NCBI GenBank assembly: GCA_013399305.1 | Contig: VXAI01000189.1 | Location: 574,713-638,712, forward strand | DNA: 64,000 nucleotides | Source: Rostratula benghalensis | Lineage: Eukaryota; Chordata; Aves; Charadriiformes; Rostratulidae | Reading direction: 5' to 3' | Shown: positions 37,701 through 50,732 of the stretch, in pieces | Position numbering within the stretch: the stretch's first letter is position 1 | Layout of the letters: each line of letters starts with the position of its first letter | Made by a program: the position numbers and the translations under genes | The notes under the pieces: model-generated | Told to the model about the DNA's origin: nothing | Databases searched by the model: none | The model's input: only the letters and a program-made list of their open reading frames with translations

Positions 37701-40700
37701 AAAAATCATACTGTATTAAAAAGCTTCAAAAAGAACATTCAAAACCACTAGCTAACTAGAAGACACAGCAAGTTTCCTTCAGACAGCTCACCATGCCCCT
37801 CCCCCTGAAAGTCTCAGTTGCCTTGATTAACCAAGCAAAATTAGTACTAGAGCTAATCTCAGAGGTGATTTTATGCAGCCAAAATGGAAATATATTAGTT
37901 TGAAAATATTTCTGGGCCACAGAAGATCAATATCTTTAGCACTTTATTCTCTCTGATCAGACTACATTTCCCATAGTCTCCCACATTCATGACTATACCG
38001 CACCTCAGGAGAAGTCCAACTTGCTGGCAGCATCAAGCTTTCCTGCAAAGTAGCGTAAGAAATAGAGTGTTAGAGCCACAGGAGAGGCATAGGAATGTCA
38101 GATTCCCAAGTTTGGTACCAACCAATTGCCCTATAGATGTACAGATGTGCTGTCTGTAAAGGGCTCCCCTGGTTTCCTCAATCTGATGTCTGGCTTGCCT
38201 GCTGCCACCAAAGACAGAGAGAAGTCCTCAGAAGCTCAGAGAAGTCCTTTGCAGCCTGTACATCCAAAGTATCAGAACCAGCACCATGCTCCTGTCACCT
38301 ACACAAAATGCTGGAGGATGGAAGTAAGCTATTTTTTATGCCCACTCCCATTTTTAATATCACAGGCTCACATTTAGGGCATAGATATAGAATGCAGGGG
38401 CAGCAGGGGTGGACACCATGTTGCAATCCCTCTTCTTCATAGAGGGGCTTAAACTTGTTCAAAGTAAGTGCCTAAACAGCATTTGCAGGGTCATTCGCAC
38501 ATCATGGTCTGATGAAAACATGTTCAGATGAAAGTAGATGCCACAAAAAAAAAAATAAATATTTCCAATGCCCCTGTTCAGCCATTTGTTATTGGTAACC
38601 AAAGAAATTTTCTCACCTAACTTGCTGTGTGTTATGAATCCCATTTGCACACGATGCAAGGCAATGCCTCGTCACAGTTTCACCCAGGGAGTTTCTTCCC
38701 TTTTTTTTTTTTCTTCCCCTCCTTAAATATAAGTTCTGATAGTAAAAGTAATGGACTACAAAGACTATGAGGACTGCTTGATCTTGCTGTGGAAACCATT
38801 GCTCTAAAACACACAAGCAATGACCTGTTAGCGAGCATCCACAGTTAATATGCCAGCCAACCAGATATATTTTGGGAAGGTTTCTCCCTGTACTGTGAAA
38901 AATAAAATGTGCAAATCAGCTATGAGAGAACAAAAGCCAAGGTCAGGGCAGTTCCCGGGAGTTCTCCCTGTTTAGAATTATAGAGTGAGCTTGCAAAAAG
39001 CTGGAATGAAGTTAATCTAAACAGATGTTAATGTAACTGAGATTGGAAACTGGCTCTGTATGCACCTCTATAGAGATATCATACTTCTAGATTAAATGTG
39101 AGGAAAAAAATGTCCTTTATAATTATCATCTCATTGTTAGGCAGAAGATTCTACCACAAAATGTTTGAAGTTTGTCACTGACAAGAAGGTTTTATCCTTC
39201 TCACACGATGTGACACAATCTCTGGCCCCAGACTAAGAATATATCAGCCAATGTCAACACTTTCTTCTTCCACTTTCTAAATATTGCTGATCAAGCCAAG
39301 TTTCATTTCACTGAAAAGACCACTTTCTTTCCTGACCAGTTGGAAGAGAGAAACTCAGAAAGGTTCAAATGTTGATAGCTGCACCTCTGTCAGTTTAGAC
39401 TGCAACCTTTGCATATTTCAGCCAAAAAAGCTCCCTGGATCACAAGCATGCAAGGCAGCAAAATGTGAATTTGCTGCTGGGGTATGGGCACTTGAGCCAT
39501 TTTTAACCGCACTGCCTCCTCTCCTCTGACCACCCCTCACTTGGGACTGTCCTGACAAAAGAGGTACTCCTGGAAAGAGGTGCAAAGAGTGAAAGCAGAA
39601 TTCTTTACAAGCATTTTGTTGAACTGAAAAACTGCATTTCAAGAGGCCTTGCCCACCCTCTTTATGTCAGCTTTGCAACAGCATTGAGTTAAAGTTGATG
39701 ATCAACGCATAATTAGGATAAGCACTTTTTTGAGTTGCAGCCAAAACAGAGCTCTGCCGTAGCAACTGCTTATGTTAGGTGCTAATGACACAACAGGGTG
39801 TCTGACAACCACTGTCTTCTGTCTTCTCTGGTCCTGTCTAACATACATGGTATCCTCCCTGGAGTACTCAGGCCATGCTTATTTGGTTTTGTTCACTGTA
39901 TTTCTACACATGTGTTCACATACATATTTTGTCCTTTATCCCTTCTTTGTCAAATAATCTAAACCAAAAGATGTCCAGGAAAAAATCAGCAAGAACTTTC
40001 AATGTGTATGAAGCTATCTGGCATTGGCAGTTTTTCCACTTTAAATTTACTTTATTCATGTTCTCATAGTGCCTCCTTCGTATGTCCTCCTTCATCTATC
40101 TTCCCTACCTTGTGCTTCATGTTTCTCCTCAGGAGTTACTGGCACTATGCTAACAGAATACTATTATTTTTCACTTAGGATGTGAAAAATATTGTGCTCC
40201 TTCTCCTGAAAATATAGAAAACTAGGTTGAAAGATTCCAAAGTGATGGCCCTGAAATGGTAGCCTGCTCTAAGAACATTTCTGTTCAAATCTGAGTATTT
40301 ATTGGGTAGGAAGCAGAACATTAAAAAAAACTTTAAAGCACAGCAAAATGTTTCAAACAGCAAGATGTTTTAACTGGAAGTCCCTTTGGTGGATAGAGGA
40401 CATCCAATTCTAATTTCTTATTCAATTAGGCTCTTTATTTTGGGCCAAACAGAAAATGTGATTTCACTCGGGGAATTTCAAGCTGGTCCCTTTGAGAGCT
40501 GTAGGCATGTTCTGCTCTTGGCGAAAACAAGCAAAAGGGAGGAGAAATGGGATAGTGCAAAATGGGGGGGAAAAAAAACAGGGTTCTTTGTTTCCAGAAG
40601 CAAAGCTTCCTGGTCACTCAGGTCAGATATTCTGGGATGGCAGGTGAGCCATGGTTGCTTTTGCTTTAGACCCCATGCTCGCCTGGGACATTAACCGAAT

Positions 40701-42514
40701 CTAACCAAATCCTTTCCTTCACTGTGACTCAGCAGGTCTCTAAAATATGGATGGCAAAGCAGGGGATGAAAGACAGAGGACTTGAAAGGGAAAGCGCAGG
40801 GGAGAGAAGGAGGGAGAAGGTGCAAGAAGGTGTCCATGGGGTTCAAGCGCAGAAAGGGGCATGAGAAAGCAGCTGGTGGAGTGTGGTCACAGACATTTAA
40901 GCTTAGTCCAGTCCCATGGGACGAGTAAAGGGGCCTCCTGGCTGGACTAGTCTGGATCATCCAGTGACTGAGGCTTACTAATAAAGGGAAAAGTCTCCAC
41001 GGCAAAGGAGGCCTTCCACTGGGGAATTCCCTAAATGTCTGCTCTGCCCAAAGCTTCCCTTTTCTCAAGATGCCAAAAAAAGCAGGGAGGGGGGGAAGGG
41101 AGACACAGACTTTCATTATTTCGGTCACTATTTAGGACTGAAATGCAATATACAAATTTTGTTCTAATTTCAAGTTCCCACATCTTTTTTTGTTAGCTGG
41201 ATAGGAACTTCAGGCTTTGATGTTACCAATGGACTTTCTCATCTGCATTAACTTCAGTTTTATGAGCCATACATCTCTTTTTTATCCTCTCTGGTACAAT
41301 TCATTGCTATTGGTAGTATGATGCTTACAAATTGTCCCCTGCTTTCCTCCTTTGAGTTCACTGTTTGTCTGGACAAGGAAGGACTTTGGGCTTGTGAGTC
41401 TGCATGGCCACGGCTCCATTTACCTCACTGCCTGCTCAGCAGCCTGCAGGCAGCAAAACACATGTACCTGCGCCTAAAGTCATTTTTTTTCTCTGTGCAG
41501 GCATGCAAGAGAAGATAAATCAGCATGGAAAAGACAAGAAAAAGCAAGTTTAGTTGGGTAAACCTTATTTCTAGTACCAATGCATAGGTACAACTACTTC
41601 ATGTAGATGCAGCCTACTCTTGTTTGATAAGAGAAAAACTCTTCTTTAAGGAAACCAACCACATATATTATCCCAGCCTATGCTGCAATCCTGCCCTGTG
41701 AGATATTCTCACTGCCTTTCTTCATGGCAACACAGGTGGGCTCCTCATGGACCCCAAGTGCATTGGAAGACCTCTTTTGCCTGGTGATGAAACCAGAACC
41801 CTTGGTCTGTCCCTGCATTGAAATAAGGACATTGTTCTGATGGATGTCCAGGACACTACTACAATCTAAAGCAACATGGACATTTATCTCCAGTAAATGG
41901 GTCGTCATTTAACAAAATTGCATGAGTACTATAAGCTTAAAAAAAGAAATATCTGTAATATATGTTGATTTAATTCTCTGGAGATGATAGTCTAAGAATA
42001 TATGTGTCCAATTTTATTATTCCTGTATCCAGTACGAACTAATCACTTGAGGCATAACTAAATCCCTGTTGGCAAATGGACAGCATTCGTTGACCAGCAT
42101 AACAAGTTGTCTATTTTATTTGCCAAAAACATCTCATGAGACAAAAAAGGCCTTTTTGAAGTGATTAAGCTTTTGAAAAGAGAACTATTAAAAACCATAG
42201 AGTTTTTTGTGAAAAACATTTACCCCATATTTGAAACAGGTGAAGGATGTGCCGAAGTGATGCCATTATTTATACTGCATTTTACCAGAATTTCAGGGTT
42301 ATTTTTGTGATAACTTTTGAGGCACAACAGTTATGCTGCTGTCACCTGGTTTTAGATGGGCAGCTGATCCTCCTTTCATACTCAGGACAGGTCTTCTCCT
42401 TTTTAGCTGTAAGGCTCCAGGGGAAAACCTGGCCACCCCCTGGAAGGTGAACGCTAAGAAAAACTGAGCTGATGAGAACAACAGGGCTGTGATTTGTCGT
42501 GAGTTTTTTGGCGA

Positions 42515-42528
42515 CTTCATTAATGAAG
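42515..42528. repeat. Perfect 14-bp palindrome
   Basis: CTTCATTAATGAAG, centred on ATTAAT. The homeodomain-like TAAT core occurs on both strands, so a dimeric homeodomain site is conceivable. It sits in a slightly GC-richer block. Confidence 0.6.
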
Positions 42529-42670
42529 CCAAGGACGGGGAAGGCCAGGGGTAGGACCCTCTGCAGAAAATGTAGCCTGAAGCAAGGGGAGCAAAACACA
42601 TGCCCGAAGGTGCTCCTAACACTGGGCACGTAGCACTACACTGCTGGGCAGCAACTTGACTGATGTTTTT

Positions 42671-42711
42671 TTAATAGTAATAATAGGTTTTTTAATAATA
42701 ATAATAATAAT
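42671..42711. repeat. (TAA)n microsatellite
   Basis: Irregular TAATAG/TAATAA units followed by six clean ATA/TAA units, broken by a T run. Confidence 0.75.
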
Positions 42712-42730
42712 CCCTTGATTGTCAAGGGAT
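42710..42730. repeat. Tight inverted repeat, 9-bp arms
   Basis: ATCCCTTGA (42710-42718) pairs with TCAAGGGAT (42722-42730) around TTG. It directly follows the TAA microsatellite. Confidence 0.7.
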
Positions 42731-43133
42731 ACCTAATAAAGGCCCTGCAGACATTTTTTTTTACTTCCATACTTTTTCAGGGAAATTTGAAGAAGCCCCT
42801 TCAGGCCATGCTTGACTACTGAGAATATCCTTTTCTCAGATACTGGTTTTGATAGCTATTTTATATCCCTATAGCTTCCAAATGTGTCTGCTTGCCTTCA
42901 GGGGAATGGGAATACTGACTTACATGAGGAACAAGAAGAGAGCAAGAAGAAATCTGAACGCTATTTTTCTTCTTGCATGGGTAATTTATTTGCTAAAAAA
43001 AAAGAATAATTTAACGTTGATCAAAATGAACAGGGCTCCTTTAGATAAGGAATTTAAATTAATTTTCTCAGTGTGTCCTTGAAGCAAAATATTTTGATGT
43101 TCTCATTTTGAAAAACCTGAAATGAAAGAGAAT

Positions 43134-43172
43134 TTTTATGTCAAGCTACATCAAAGTTGGCTTGACATAAAA
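43134..43172. repeat. Perfect inverted repeat, 13-bp arms, 13-base loop
   Basis: TTTTATGTCAAGC (43134-43146) is the exact reverse complement of GCTTGACATAAAA (43160-43172). The stem is too short for a typical microRNA precursor (about 22 paired bases or more). It could be the joined ends of a very small MITE, a regulatory palindrome or chance. Confidence 0.8.
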
Positions 43173-43733
43173 CCAGGGACGTCAAAGAGCACTCCTGTTA
43201 TACTGGGGGAAAAAAGAAAGTATGTCTGTGGTCGTACAGAAACTCAAATTTCTTTTGAATTATGAGATTTTACTGAATCATAAAAAAAGTGTGTATGAAT
43301 AATGAGAGTACTGTTTTGTTTTATATAGAATAATTAAAGCTGCATGTAAATGGAACAGTAAGTTTGTCTATTTCTTTTGGTGCAAATTTTAATTACACAA
43401 GAAGTTTACTAATAATTTCAACTACATGGTAGGGATAGGTCTGCTCATTTTCTGAACTCAACAATATGCAAAAAAACAAGCAAAAAATATCATCTTTATA
43501 CTTCCCCAATCTTTCCCCAGATATTAAAATGACTGCTATACCACATCTTCCAAGTCAAAAACATATTTATTTATGGTAATTTTCCTATGCCATTTCCTAT
43601 GACTGTAGATGTGTGCAAATTTGGGGTTACTCTACAACAGAATATTTTCCTTTCAAAAAATGAGAAGTAGCAGGCCTTTGCTAAACAAAACCCTCTTCCT
43701 AAAATATTCTCTGAGGACATGGGAGAAAGGGCC

Positions 43734-43750
43734 TTTTTTTTTTTTTTTTT
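43734..43750. repeat. Poly(T) tract
   Basis: Seventeen T following 'agggcc', immediately left of the candidate conserved block at 43790. Confidence 0.85.
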
Positions 43751-43789
43751 AAGTGGCCTCTTTGTAAAACTTCAGATTTAGAAAATAGA

Positions 43790-44080
43790 ACCCAATTCTA
43801 ATTAGGGTCTAATGGCCCCTCGCTGGCTGTAGGAGAATTGTTCCAATTACACTGTGACCAGTGTCATTGCATATCAATAGCTAGAGCCTCTAATAATGCC
43901 AATAATCTATTTCTTTTGTTTCCTTTGTTAAATTATTTGGTTTGAAGCTATAAACTGGGGACAACAAGTGTCAACTTATCCTTGTGAAATCATTATGGAG
44001 TGCAGAACGTTACTAGCAGTTCTGGCTACGCCAGCCTGCATCTCCTCACTTACCTGTTGTTGCTGCTATTCATGCTCCAA
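43790..44080. promoter_or_regulatory. Candidate conserved non-coding element
   Basis: About 290 bp of complex, non-repetitive AT-rich sequence with no indel-like low-complexity breaks. It is dense in homeodomain-like cores (CTAATTAG near 43798, CAATTA, ATCAATA), a SOX-like CCTTTGTT near 43922 and a TTAAATTATTTGG stretch. Its texture is that of vertebrate developmental enhancers, which often lie in gene deserts. Conservation cannot be judged from one sequence. Confidence 0.2.
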
Positions 44081-44365
44081 GAAAGGGCAGAATTTAAACG
44101 TTACCAGCTTCAGATCCAAATGGAATATACGCCTTTTCTCCTGTTGATCTGATCAAATATAGCGCTTGGGTTTTAAACGGACTTTATACATCAGCTTGTT
44201 CTTAAATAATCAGTTAATTAAAACGTGACATATCCCAAACACCAAAACTTTAAATAACTTCAGTTGCCTAAAAAAAGAAACAATATCTTTCCTTAGGAGG
44301 AAAAGTACTAGTAGCTTACTGAGAAAGCTTAGCCTCCAAGGCCAGTCTAGCTAACTATGGCCTTA

Positions 44366-44415
44366 GGGCCTAATCCTTGCAAAGTCCATCTGGAGAATGT
44401 CCTAATTCCACTGCT
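44366..44415 (+). repeat. Possible old palindromic amniote repeat relic
   Basis: 'gggcctaatccttgcaaagt' resembles the arm of old amniote palindromic repeats (consensus near GGGCCTGATCCTGCAAAG). The other arm is not clear. Confidence 0.3.
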
Positions 44416-44585
44416 TGCTCTTTGTGATCATCCTTCTGCTTTTTTTTCCCCACCCTTGCATCCGTTCAGTGTCCTCATTTGCTTTCTAATGACTTTCTAA
44501 AGTGAACTCAGCTTTGTTTTCTTTCCCAGATGACCTTTAGGTGGCTTTCCTCTCCATGCTTCCCTACATCACAACAATATGAGCC

Positions 44586-44603
44586 ATGATGCTCGAGCAT
44601 CAT
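44586..44603. repeat. Perfect 18-bp palindrome
   Basis: ATGATGCTCGAGCATCAT reads the same on both strands and is centred on CTCGAG. A perfect, spacer-free 18-bp palindrome is not expected often in 64 kb, so it may be a dimeric factor site or chance. Confidence 0.75.
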
Positions 44604-45479
44604 ATCAATACCATATGCTCCAGGTACAGAGCAGGTAACCAACAACAAAGCTGAGCCAGGCTAAAACACACCTGTAACTTCCTAAAAGAGTAGGTGGAGC
44701 TGTGTAGACATCTAAGACACCTCTCTTGCACTTGGAAACAAGCAAAGCTGCTGAAATATTTTAGCTCTGGTACTCAGGGCCGATGTTACATGTGAGGTAT
44801 TTCCTGGGCAGCTTGCTGCTTTTCTGAACCTTCAATAATTCAGCTCGGCGGTGTTAGAGATGAGGCAGTGACTCCTTTCTGGACAAGGTTATGTGTCGAA
44901 GCAAGAGGGTTTCAAACATTTCTGCCATCCTGATTCTAAAATACTGCAAGTACTATGAAACCCTGGGGGTTATTAAGAATCATCCATCAGAGGTGTCATG
45001 ACATTACCACCATGTTACTTTAATTTGGAGAGAAATGTAGCAATGACAACCTCTTTTCTAGTATGGTGTTTATTGTTTCAGCTTCAAAGTATGAGTACTC
45101 TTTCTTTTTTTATCAGCAGGCTTTACTTTCACACATCCCCAACTTCTTTTTTTTCTGAGAAAGACAAGCGTGGAGAGAAGGGGCAAAGCACAGCCCTGCA
45201 TAGCAAGAGTAAAGCCTGCTTGTCTCAAGCTGCTTGTCTCATACTTCACAGGGACCCCCAGAGAAGAAGCCTGGGGATCTCTTGCAGTCTGTGGGCCAAC
45301 AGCCGAAAAGCAGGAAGCCAGAAGTCCTCACAGAAGGAAGTGAAAATACTGCAGTGTTGTAATCACAGTAACCCTACATGTACGAGAACATAAAGGCAAA
45401 TGAGATGGCTCATCCTTGCTGTAATTTCTTGTTACTTACACTCCAGTTTTCAAGTGCAAATTTTTTCAGCAATTAGGTC

Positions 45480-45670
45480 TTGTTGTTAAAGGGAGCTTGT
45501 CGAAGGAGCCCTGTAGTAGCATTAATTCTCTCACGTCCTGACACACTGACCTGAAATGCTTAATTCCCTTTATGGCATCAGACTAACCGGGAAATCTTTG
45601 ATAGCAAGGACTTGACAACCTGACAAGACAGTTGAATTTCCAAAGTAAAAAACTCCTTGGGTAAAAATAA
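45480..45670. promoter_or_regulatory. Candidate conserved non-coding element
   Basis: Complex, non-repetitive sequence with a 'gcattaattctctcacg' core, 'tgcttaattccctttatggc' and several ATTAA-type homeodomain cores. The call rests only on texture and motif density. Confidence 0.15.
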
Positions 45671-45764
45671 GGTGAGTTAAATGGATGCTATGCTAATAAC
45701 TGGGTACCTCTTTACACTTATTAGTCACCTCATTAATAGTATTACTCTAAATAACACGCCAGTT

Positions 45765-45850
45765 ATATTTCTTAAACCCATTTCACAGGAAGCTTAACTA
45801 AAAAGGAATGAGGTTAAGGGCCAGATTTTAACCTCTGCATAAGTAGGTGG
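45765..45850 (+). repeat. Weak MIR-like or palindromic repeat relic
   Basis: 'cttaaacccatttcacagga' and 'aatgaggttaagggccag' echo the middle of MIR. The stretch 'gggccagattttaacctc' from 45818 also resembles a palindromic-repeat arm. The two readings overlap and neither is secure. Confidence 0.25.
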
Positions 45851-48800
45851 CTAATCATGGCTTCAGACACGCGTGGTGACGGGGGAGGACATGAATCAGG
45901 GCAGACCTAAGAGGTACGTGCATGCATAATCGCTTCCACAACACTTGAGCTTGGGGCATGTTGTGGGATTGAGGTCTGAGCAAGAGGAGCAAACATTAAA
46001 AGAGCTGGGAATACCTTTTACTGCTCTGGGGATAATGCTTTTCTCTTTATGGGGAGGCTTTTAAATTATCTCTCAGTAAAGCATATTAACAACCTTGGGG
46101 TTTTTTCTGAGTGCTGGTCCACATATGTGGTGTGCCTGCAGATGCTGTGCGAGTTGTTCCAGCTCCCCTCAGCCCTGCCAGGTCTCTTCAGTCCTGACTT
46201 GCACACTGTCCTGCTCCACTTCTTTCCACAGCAGAGGTTACCAGCTGTGGGACGCGCTCTTATATTCTAGGAACTATGATGTTATTACCAAATTTATTTT
46301 TCCATGTAACTTGAGAGAGGAATAAAAAGCAGATTCTCGGCTAGCACAGATCACCATGGCCCGTTTGTGGTGGAGGAGGTTCATCATACTACACAGCACA
46401 ACATCGATCACTATCAAACAGGAATTTGACTCTCAAAACCCAGGTACTGGTAGAGACTCCACAAGCCCTGGTTTCCAGAGGAGGGCTAGAGGGGAAAATA
46501 ATTTCAGATAAAATGCCTTTGGCACTACATGGGTTGGACCCCTCTTGCTTTTTCAGTGTTTTAAGGGGTTTTTTATTCTTGAGCCAGATTCAGAAAGACA
46601 GGCAGTTGGGAATGGCAATAGGACTGAAGTCACTATTTCTGCCATTTCCCCAGCTGTGTGCAGAGCTGTTGGCCAGCAGCCCCACGTGGGCCAGAGATCA
46701 TTCCTCTCTTCTTTGTCTTCTGGTAGACTGCCCCATCCAACTTATTTTGTGTTTGCAAGGTAAAATTTTTGCTAGGCTACAAATTGCATTGGTTCAGAGA
46801 CTCTGATGAAGGACATGAAATAAGCAGAAGAAGGATACAGCTAGGGATGGGAAGCAGTGAGCATGGTGACGGTCAGAGTGGGACATTCCTCCGTGGTGGC
46901 ACTGAGCTGTTACATTGGCTCCCACACCTTCTGTAGACATAGTCCACATCCACCACCCTGAAAGCCCCAATTCAGTGGCAATCAAAACCCTAGAAGGTCT
47001 TTGCTGGTCAAAAGCTTTTAAGGTGTTTAGCTCCAGGCCTGTGTACAACGCCAGGGCTGAGCAACCTTGTGCCTACCCCTCAGCCTAAGTGAGCCGAAAT
47101 GACTTCCTGAGGAAAGAGAGAACATGGTGGGGTCAGGAAGGAAGTGATCCAGGTTCTTATCCCTGCTCCCAGGACTTCTTCATGATCACTGGTGGAGAAG
47201 GATATAAGACACTGGGGTGAGGGCCCTTACATCCACCCACAACACTGAATTGGGGCATCTCAATCCTTCTGCAGAGTTTCAGAAGAAAAAAGCCATCCTT
47301 GGTCAGCTGCGTGAGCCATTACAGGATGTTTTACACCTTGCACAGTGGCAGAACCAGAGCAGGGGAAGCCAGACACCTCCAAGCCAGACATTGAAGTACC
47401 AGAAAGCACTCTGCAGGAGATGTCCCCGTGGGCTAACTCCAGGCTACCACTCACAGGGTATTGGCCAGAGGTGGGTCACTGCACTGCATGTTTTGGAACC
47501 TACTCTGAGATGCCAAATCCTCCTCAAAGACTCAGACCTCCTGAAGCCTTCACCCAGTCTTTGGGGCTCTGTTCAGGAAGTCAGACGTCAGCAGGTGTTG
47601 TGCCATTTAACCTGTAGGCAACTGTACTCCTTATTGGATTGGGCCTGTCAGATCAGATCTCAAGAGTTATTTGTGTTAGTGCTTGGCTCAGCAGTGCATG
47701 CAAGAGAGCACAAATGCAAGCTGTGTAGATATCCATTCTCTGCAAGTACCTAAGTACAGCTGAAATAATTACCAGATGGTGATGAAAGTGACCCACAAGA
47801 GAATCACATAACTCCATCCTAAACAAGCTCAGATAAAATTATTGTCACAGAGGTAAAAGGATAATAACAACAGGCTTCATTAAAGGAAAAGGAGACTTTT
47901 AATCTCCTCTACAGGGACTAGTTTCTCTTGCTGGAGATAATACCTGTAGGAATAGAAGAATCCTAATGTTCCCATGTTCCCTTATGAAATACTTTGAAAT
48001 GTGTTACTGGAAACTTACTTTAAATACATATCAAGACTGCGCATAAGGAGTATGAATCATTGTGATTTACCAGAACAAAGAAGAGAAGTTTGCCTTTTTT
48101 TTTTTTCTAAATGTATTTGTTTCTACAGAATCTAGCTTATTTACTTGAGAGTTTAGTCATACTATAGGCATATTGAAAAATGACCAAAGGCTTGATTTAA
48201 GCTGAAACATACATTACTCATTAAAGAGTCCAAGTTAGTAATTTAAGATCTAAATTGTGTCAGCATATTTTTAAGAGGGAGAAAGTATTTAAAGAACTGT
48301 AAATTTACAGGTATACTGTATTACTTCCAATCACCCATTTAAACTTCTGAAATATCTTAAGTATGTGTGAGACAAGGTGATGACTTCCTCATTTTCTAAC
48401 TGGGGTCTTGTCGTGTGATGTTGCCCAGCTGGAGTTCTGTGGCTGTCAGGAGACAGGTAGAGCCTGGGCAGAGCTGTAGGAAGAGGAGAGAATGCAAGCT
48501 CTGTCTCTGGGATCCCACGGTGTAGCGTGTGTCTGGAGGACATCAGCTGAGCGAGTCCAGAGGTTGTCTCCTTTCAGGAAAAGCAGCAAAATCTCTCTTT
48601 TAGACAAGTCCTCTTGCCAGAAAAGTTACTTGGAACGGATATCCTCCCTTATTCCATTAATCTACCTTTACTCTCCAAAATATAAGAAAAAAAAATTAGA
48701 TAAAATTACTAGTGAGGTCATGGGAAGATGAAAACCACTTTGAGTTTGACTCTGAAGAGGCAGAATTCAGCAGAGACTGCGCTGTTGCTGCTAATTTTAT

Positions 48801-50230
48801 GTAGACCATACGCAGATACGAACAAGATTATAAAACCCAGATAGGTGCCTAGATAATCAGACAGACTGACTGAGCTTATTTGTTTGCTTGGTTTTTTTCT
48901 TTTTGTTGATTTGAAGCCAGAGATCCAACCAAAGATCTCTGCAAAGGCACAATAGCATTTTCTCACATAAAGTTGCCTGAGAGGCTGAGGAAGAAAGACA
49001 AAGAGAACTTAAAACAGTACTTTTAGAGCTTTTTTAATAAAGATGTATTTGGAGTACATTCTCCATTCAATGTACATGCAGATCAGGCTTAATAATAACG
49101 TACATTATATTTATAAATTTCAAAGAAGAAAATACTTCAGAGAAAGGATAAGGGATGGCTGAGGAGCCTTAAACAAACATTTTTACACTATGCCATTTTC
49201 TTCCAGAAGTTTCTTGGAGAAGACACTGAATTTTATCATTTAAATTTTATTTATAGAAGTTGACAGGCTTACTTTCAAATGTGATCTGTTTCTCTGTCTG
49301 AGGGCACATAAGTCCCCATATTACACAAGCATCTTATTATTTATTAAATCTCAATCGTGCAGATCCAGCAAAGTTTCAGACTTTTGTTTAAATTTCCCTG
49401 TAAGAATTAGGTCACTTCTAATCTCCACATTTTAATAACTTCCTCTTCAACTGAAATTTAAATTGCTGAGAACCTTTGTGGGGGAGAGAAAAACTCTCAT
49501 AAACATCTCATTTGAATAACTTGAGGAAAACATCATGAGTATCATTCGGTGCAGGTGAGCTGCCACAGCCAAGTGAGCGGTATCATGATGTCCCACTGGG
49601 CTGAATCTGGCTTGCTTTGGATTTGGGGTTAGGATGAGTAGGATCGTTGATACTGGGTAATTCAGACCACCCCTATGCTAGCCATAGCAATGGACAGTGC
49701 ACCCCACTGAGATATCTCCCCTTGACAGAGAGAAATCAGTGGAGAGTTGGCTACCTCTGTGGCTCTGGGTACAAATATACTGCCTGTGCAAGAGACAGAG
49801 CACACAAAGAATCCCCAAAAGAGACAGAGTAGGTGCATTCTGCTAATTCCTCGGACCTGTGCCACAGGCTGTGAGGTATTCAGTCACATTTCCATGAGGA
49901 AAAAATTACATGAAAGGACACTGGCAACAGATATGTAAAAATATTTTATACAGTTTGGTGTTTCCTCTTGCAAGATCTCATGCTGCTCAATCAGCTCAGT
50001 GTGGTGGGTGATGAGAGCAACAACACCCCTCTTTCCATGAGGGCTGTGGTTCAGTTCCTCTCAACCGGATTCTCAGAGATCCATCTGAAACAGCAACCCT
50101 GCTGGAGAAGCTGAGCCCATCCAACTCTGACCTTGCTGTGAGGAACCCAGTGTCTGAGGAAGCAAAGAGAGAGACACAGTAGAGGACAGAAGGAGCAGTG
50201 AAGAAAGGAAGAAGGTTGACCCTTCCCTCA

Positions 50231-50376
50231 AAATGGATGCCCCATCCCTCAAAATGCTCAAAACCAGATTGGCTTTCAGCAACTTACTTTAGTGGAAGGT
50301 GTCTCTGCTCATGGCAGAGGGTTGGAAGTAGATGACGTTTGTGGTCCCTTCCAACTCAAGCCATTCTATGATTCTA
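50231..50376 (+). mobile_element. CR1 LINE 3' fragment, about 146 bp
   Basis: Landmarks follow the CR1 3' region in order: 'gatgccccatccctcaaaat', 'gctcaaaaccagattggc', 'agtggaaggtgtctctgctc', 'atggcagagggttggaagta', 'gatgac', 'gtggtcccttccaactcaag', and 'ccattctatgattct' at the terminus. It is the best preserved CR1 piece here and lacks the reverse transcriptase region, as usual for 5'-truncated copies. This is the main sequence evidence that the window is avian. Confidence 0.93.
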
Positions 50377-50713
50377 GGACCCATCCCCAGTTTTCAGTCT
50401 AGCAGTGGCTTGCCATTAACTCAGCAGCTCATGGTCTATAACACCTCTAAGGAGCTTCAGAGAAACACTCAAAAGCGGACTTCTGCCCATACATAACTGT
50501 CCATCTTTTCAGTAGCCTTTGCTTCTGAAAGTGCAGACCTTCCACTGCCTTGCTTGCAATGACTGACACTCAGGGTTGCAGGGTCCTCTCCCACCACAAG
50601 GAGAGGCAACACAAAAGAGAGCAGCTGCAGCAGTTTGCATCCAGGGAAGGTGGCCTACATCCTTGTCCCAGTCTTGGCTAGAGAGAAGCCCCACTAAACC
50701 TGATAATTAAACC

Positions 50714-50732
50714 CTGGCAGGCAGGCAGGCAG
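50714..50732. repeat. (GGCA)n microsatellite
   Basis: Four to five GGCA units in 'ctggcaggcaggcaggcag'. Confidence 0.75.

Larger units (their letters stand above)
34601..43133. other. Non-coding AT-rich DNA, nothing recognised
   Basis: Unique DNA with no supported gene or repeat family. Notable items are listed separately: the TAA repeat with its stem at 42671-42730 and the palindrome at 42515-42528. A T12 run lies at 38701-38712. Confidence 0.45.
44604..50230. other. Non-coding DNA with weak old repeat traces
   Basis: No gene is supported. The second longest open frame (47217-47753 plus, 178 codons) has no domain and overlaps other open frames. There is a 14-bp tandem repeat at 45217-45240 and a T tract near 48096-48108. 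Confidence 0.4.

Noticed and set aside
43134..43172. Inverted repeat as a microRNA gene
   Set aside because: The 13-bp stem is far shorter than a microRNA precursor, and no known mature sequence is recognised.
47217..47753. 178-codon open frame on the plus strand
   Set aside because: No motif or family resemblance, and overlapping frames are also open. A single ORF of this size is expected in 64 kb.
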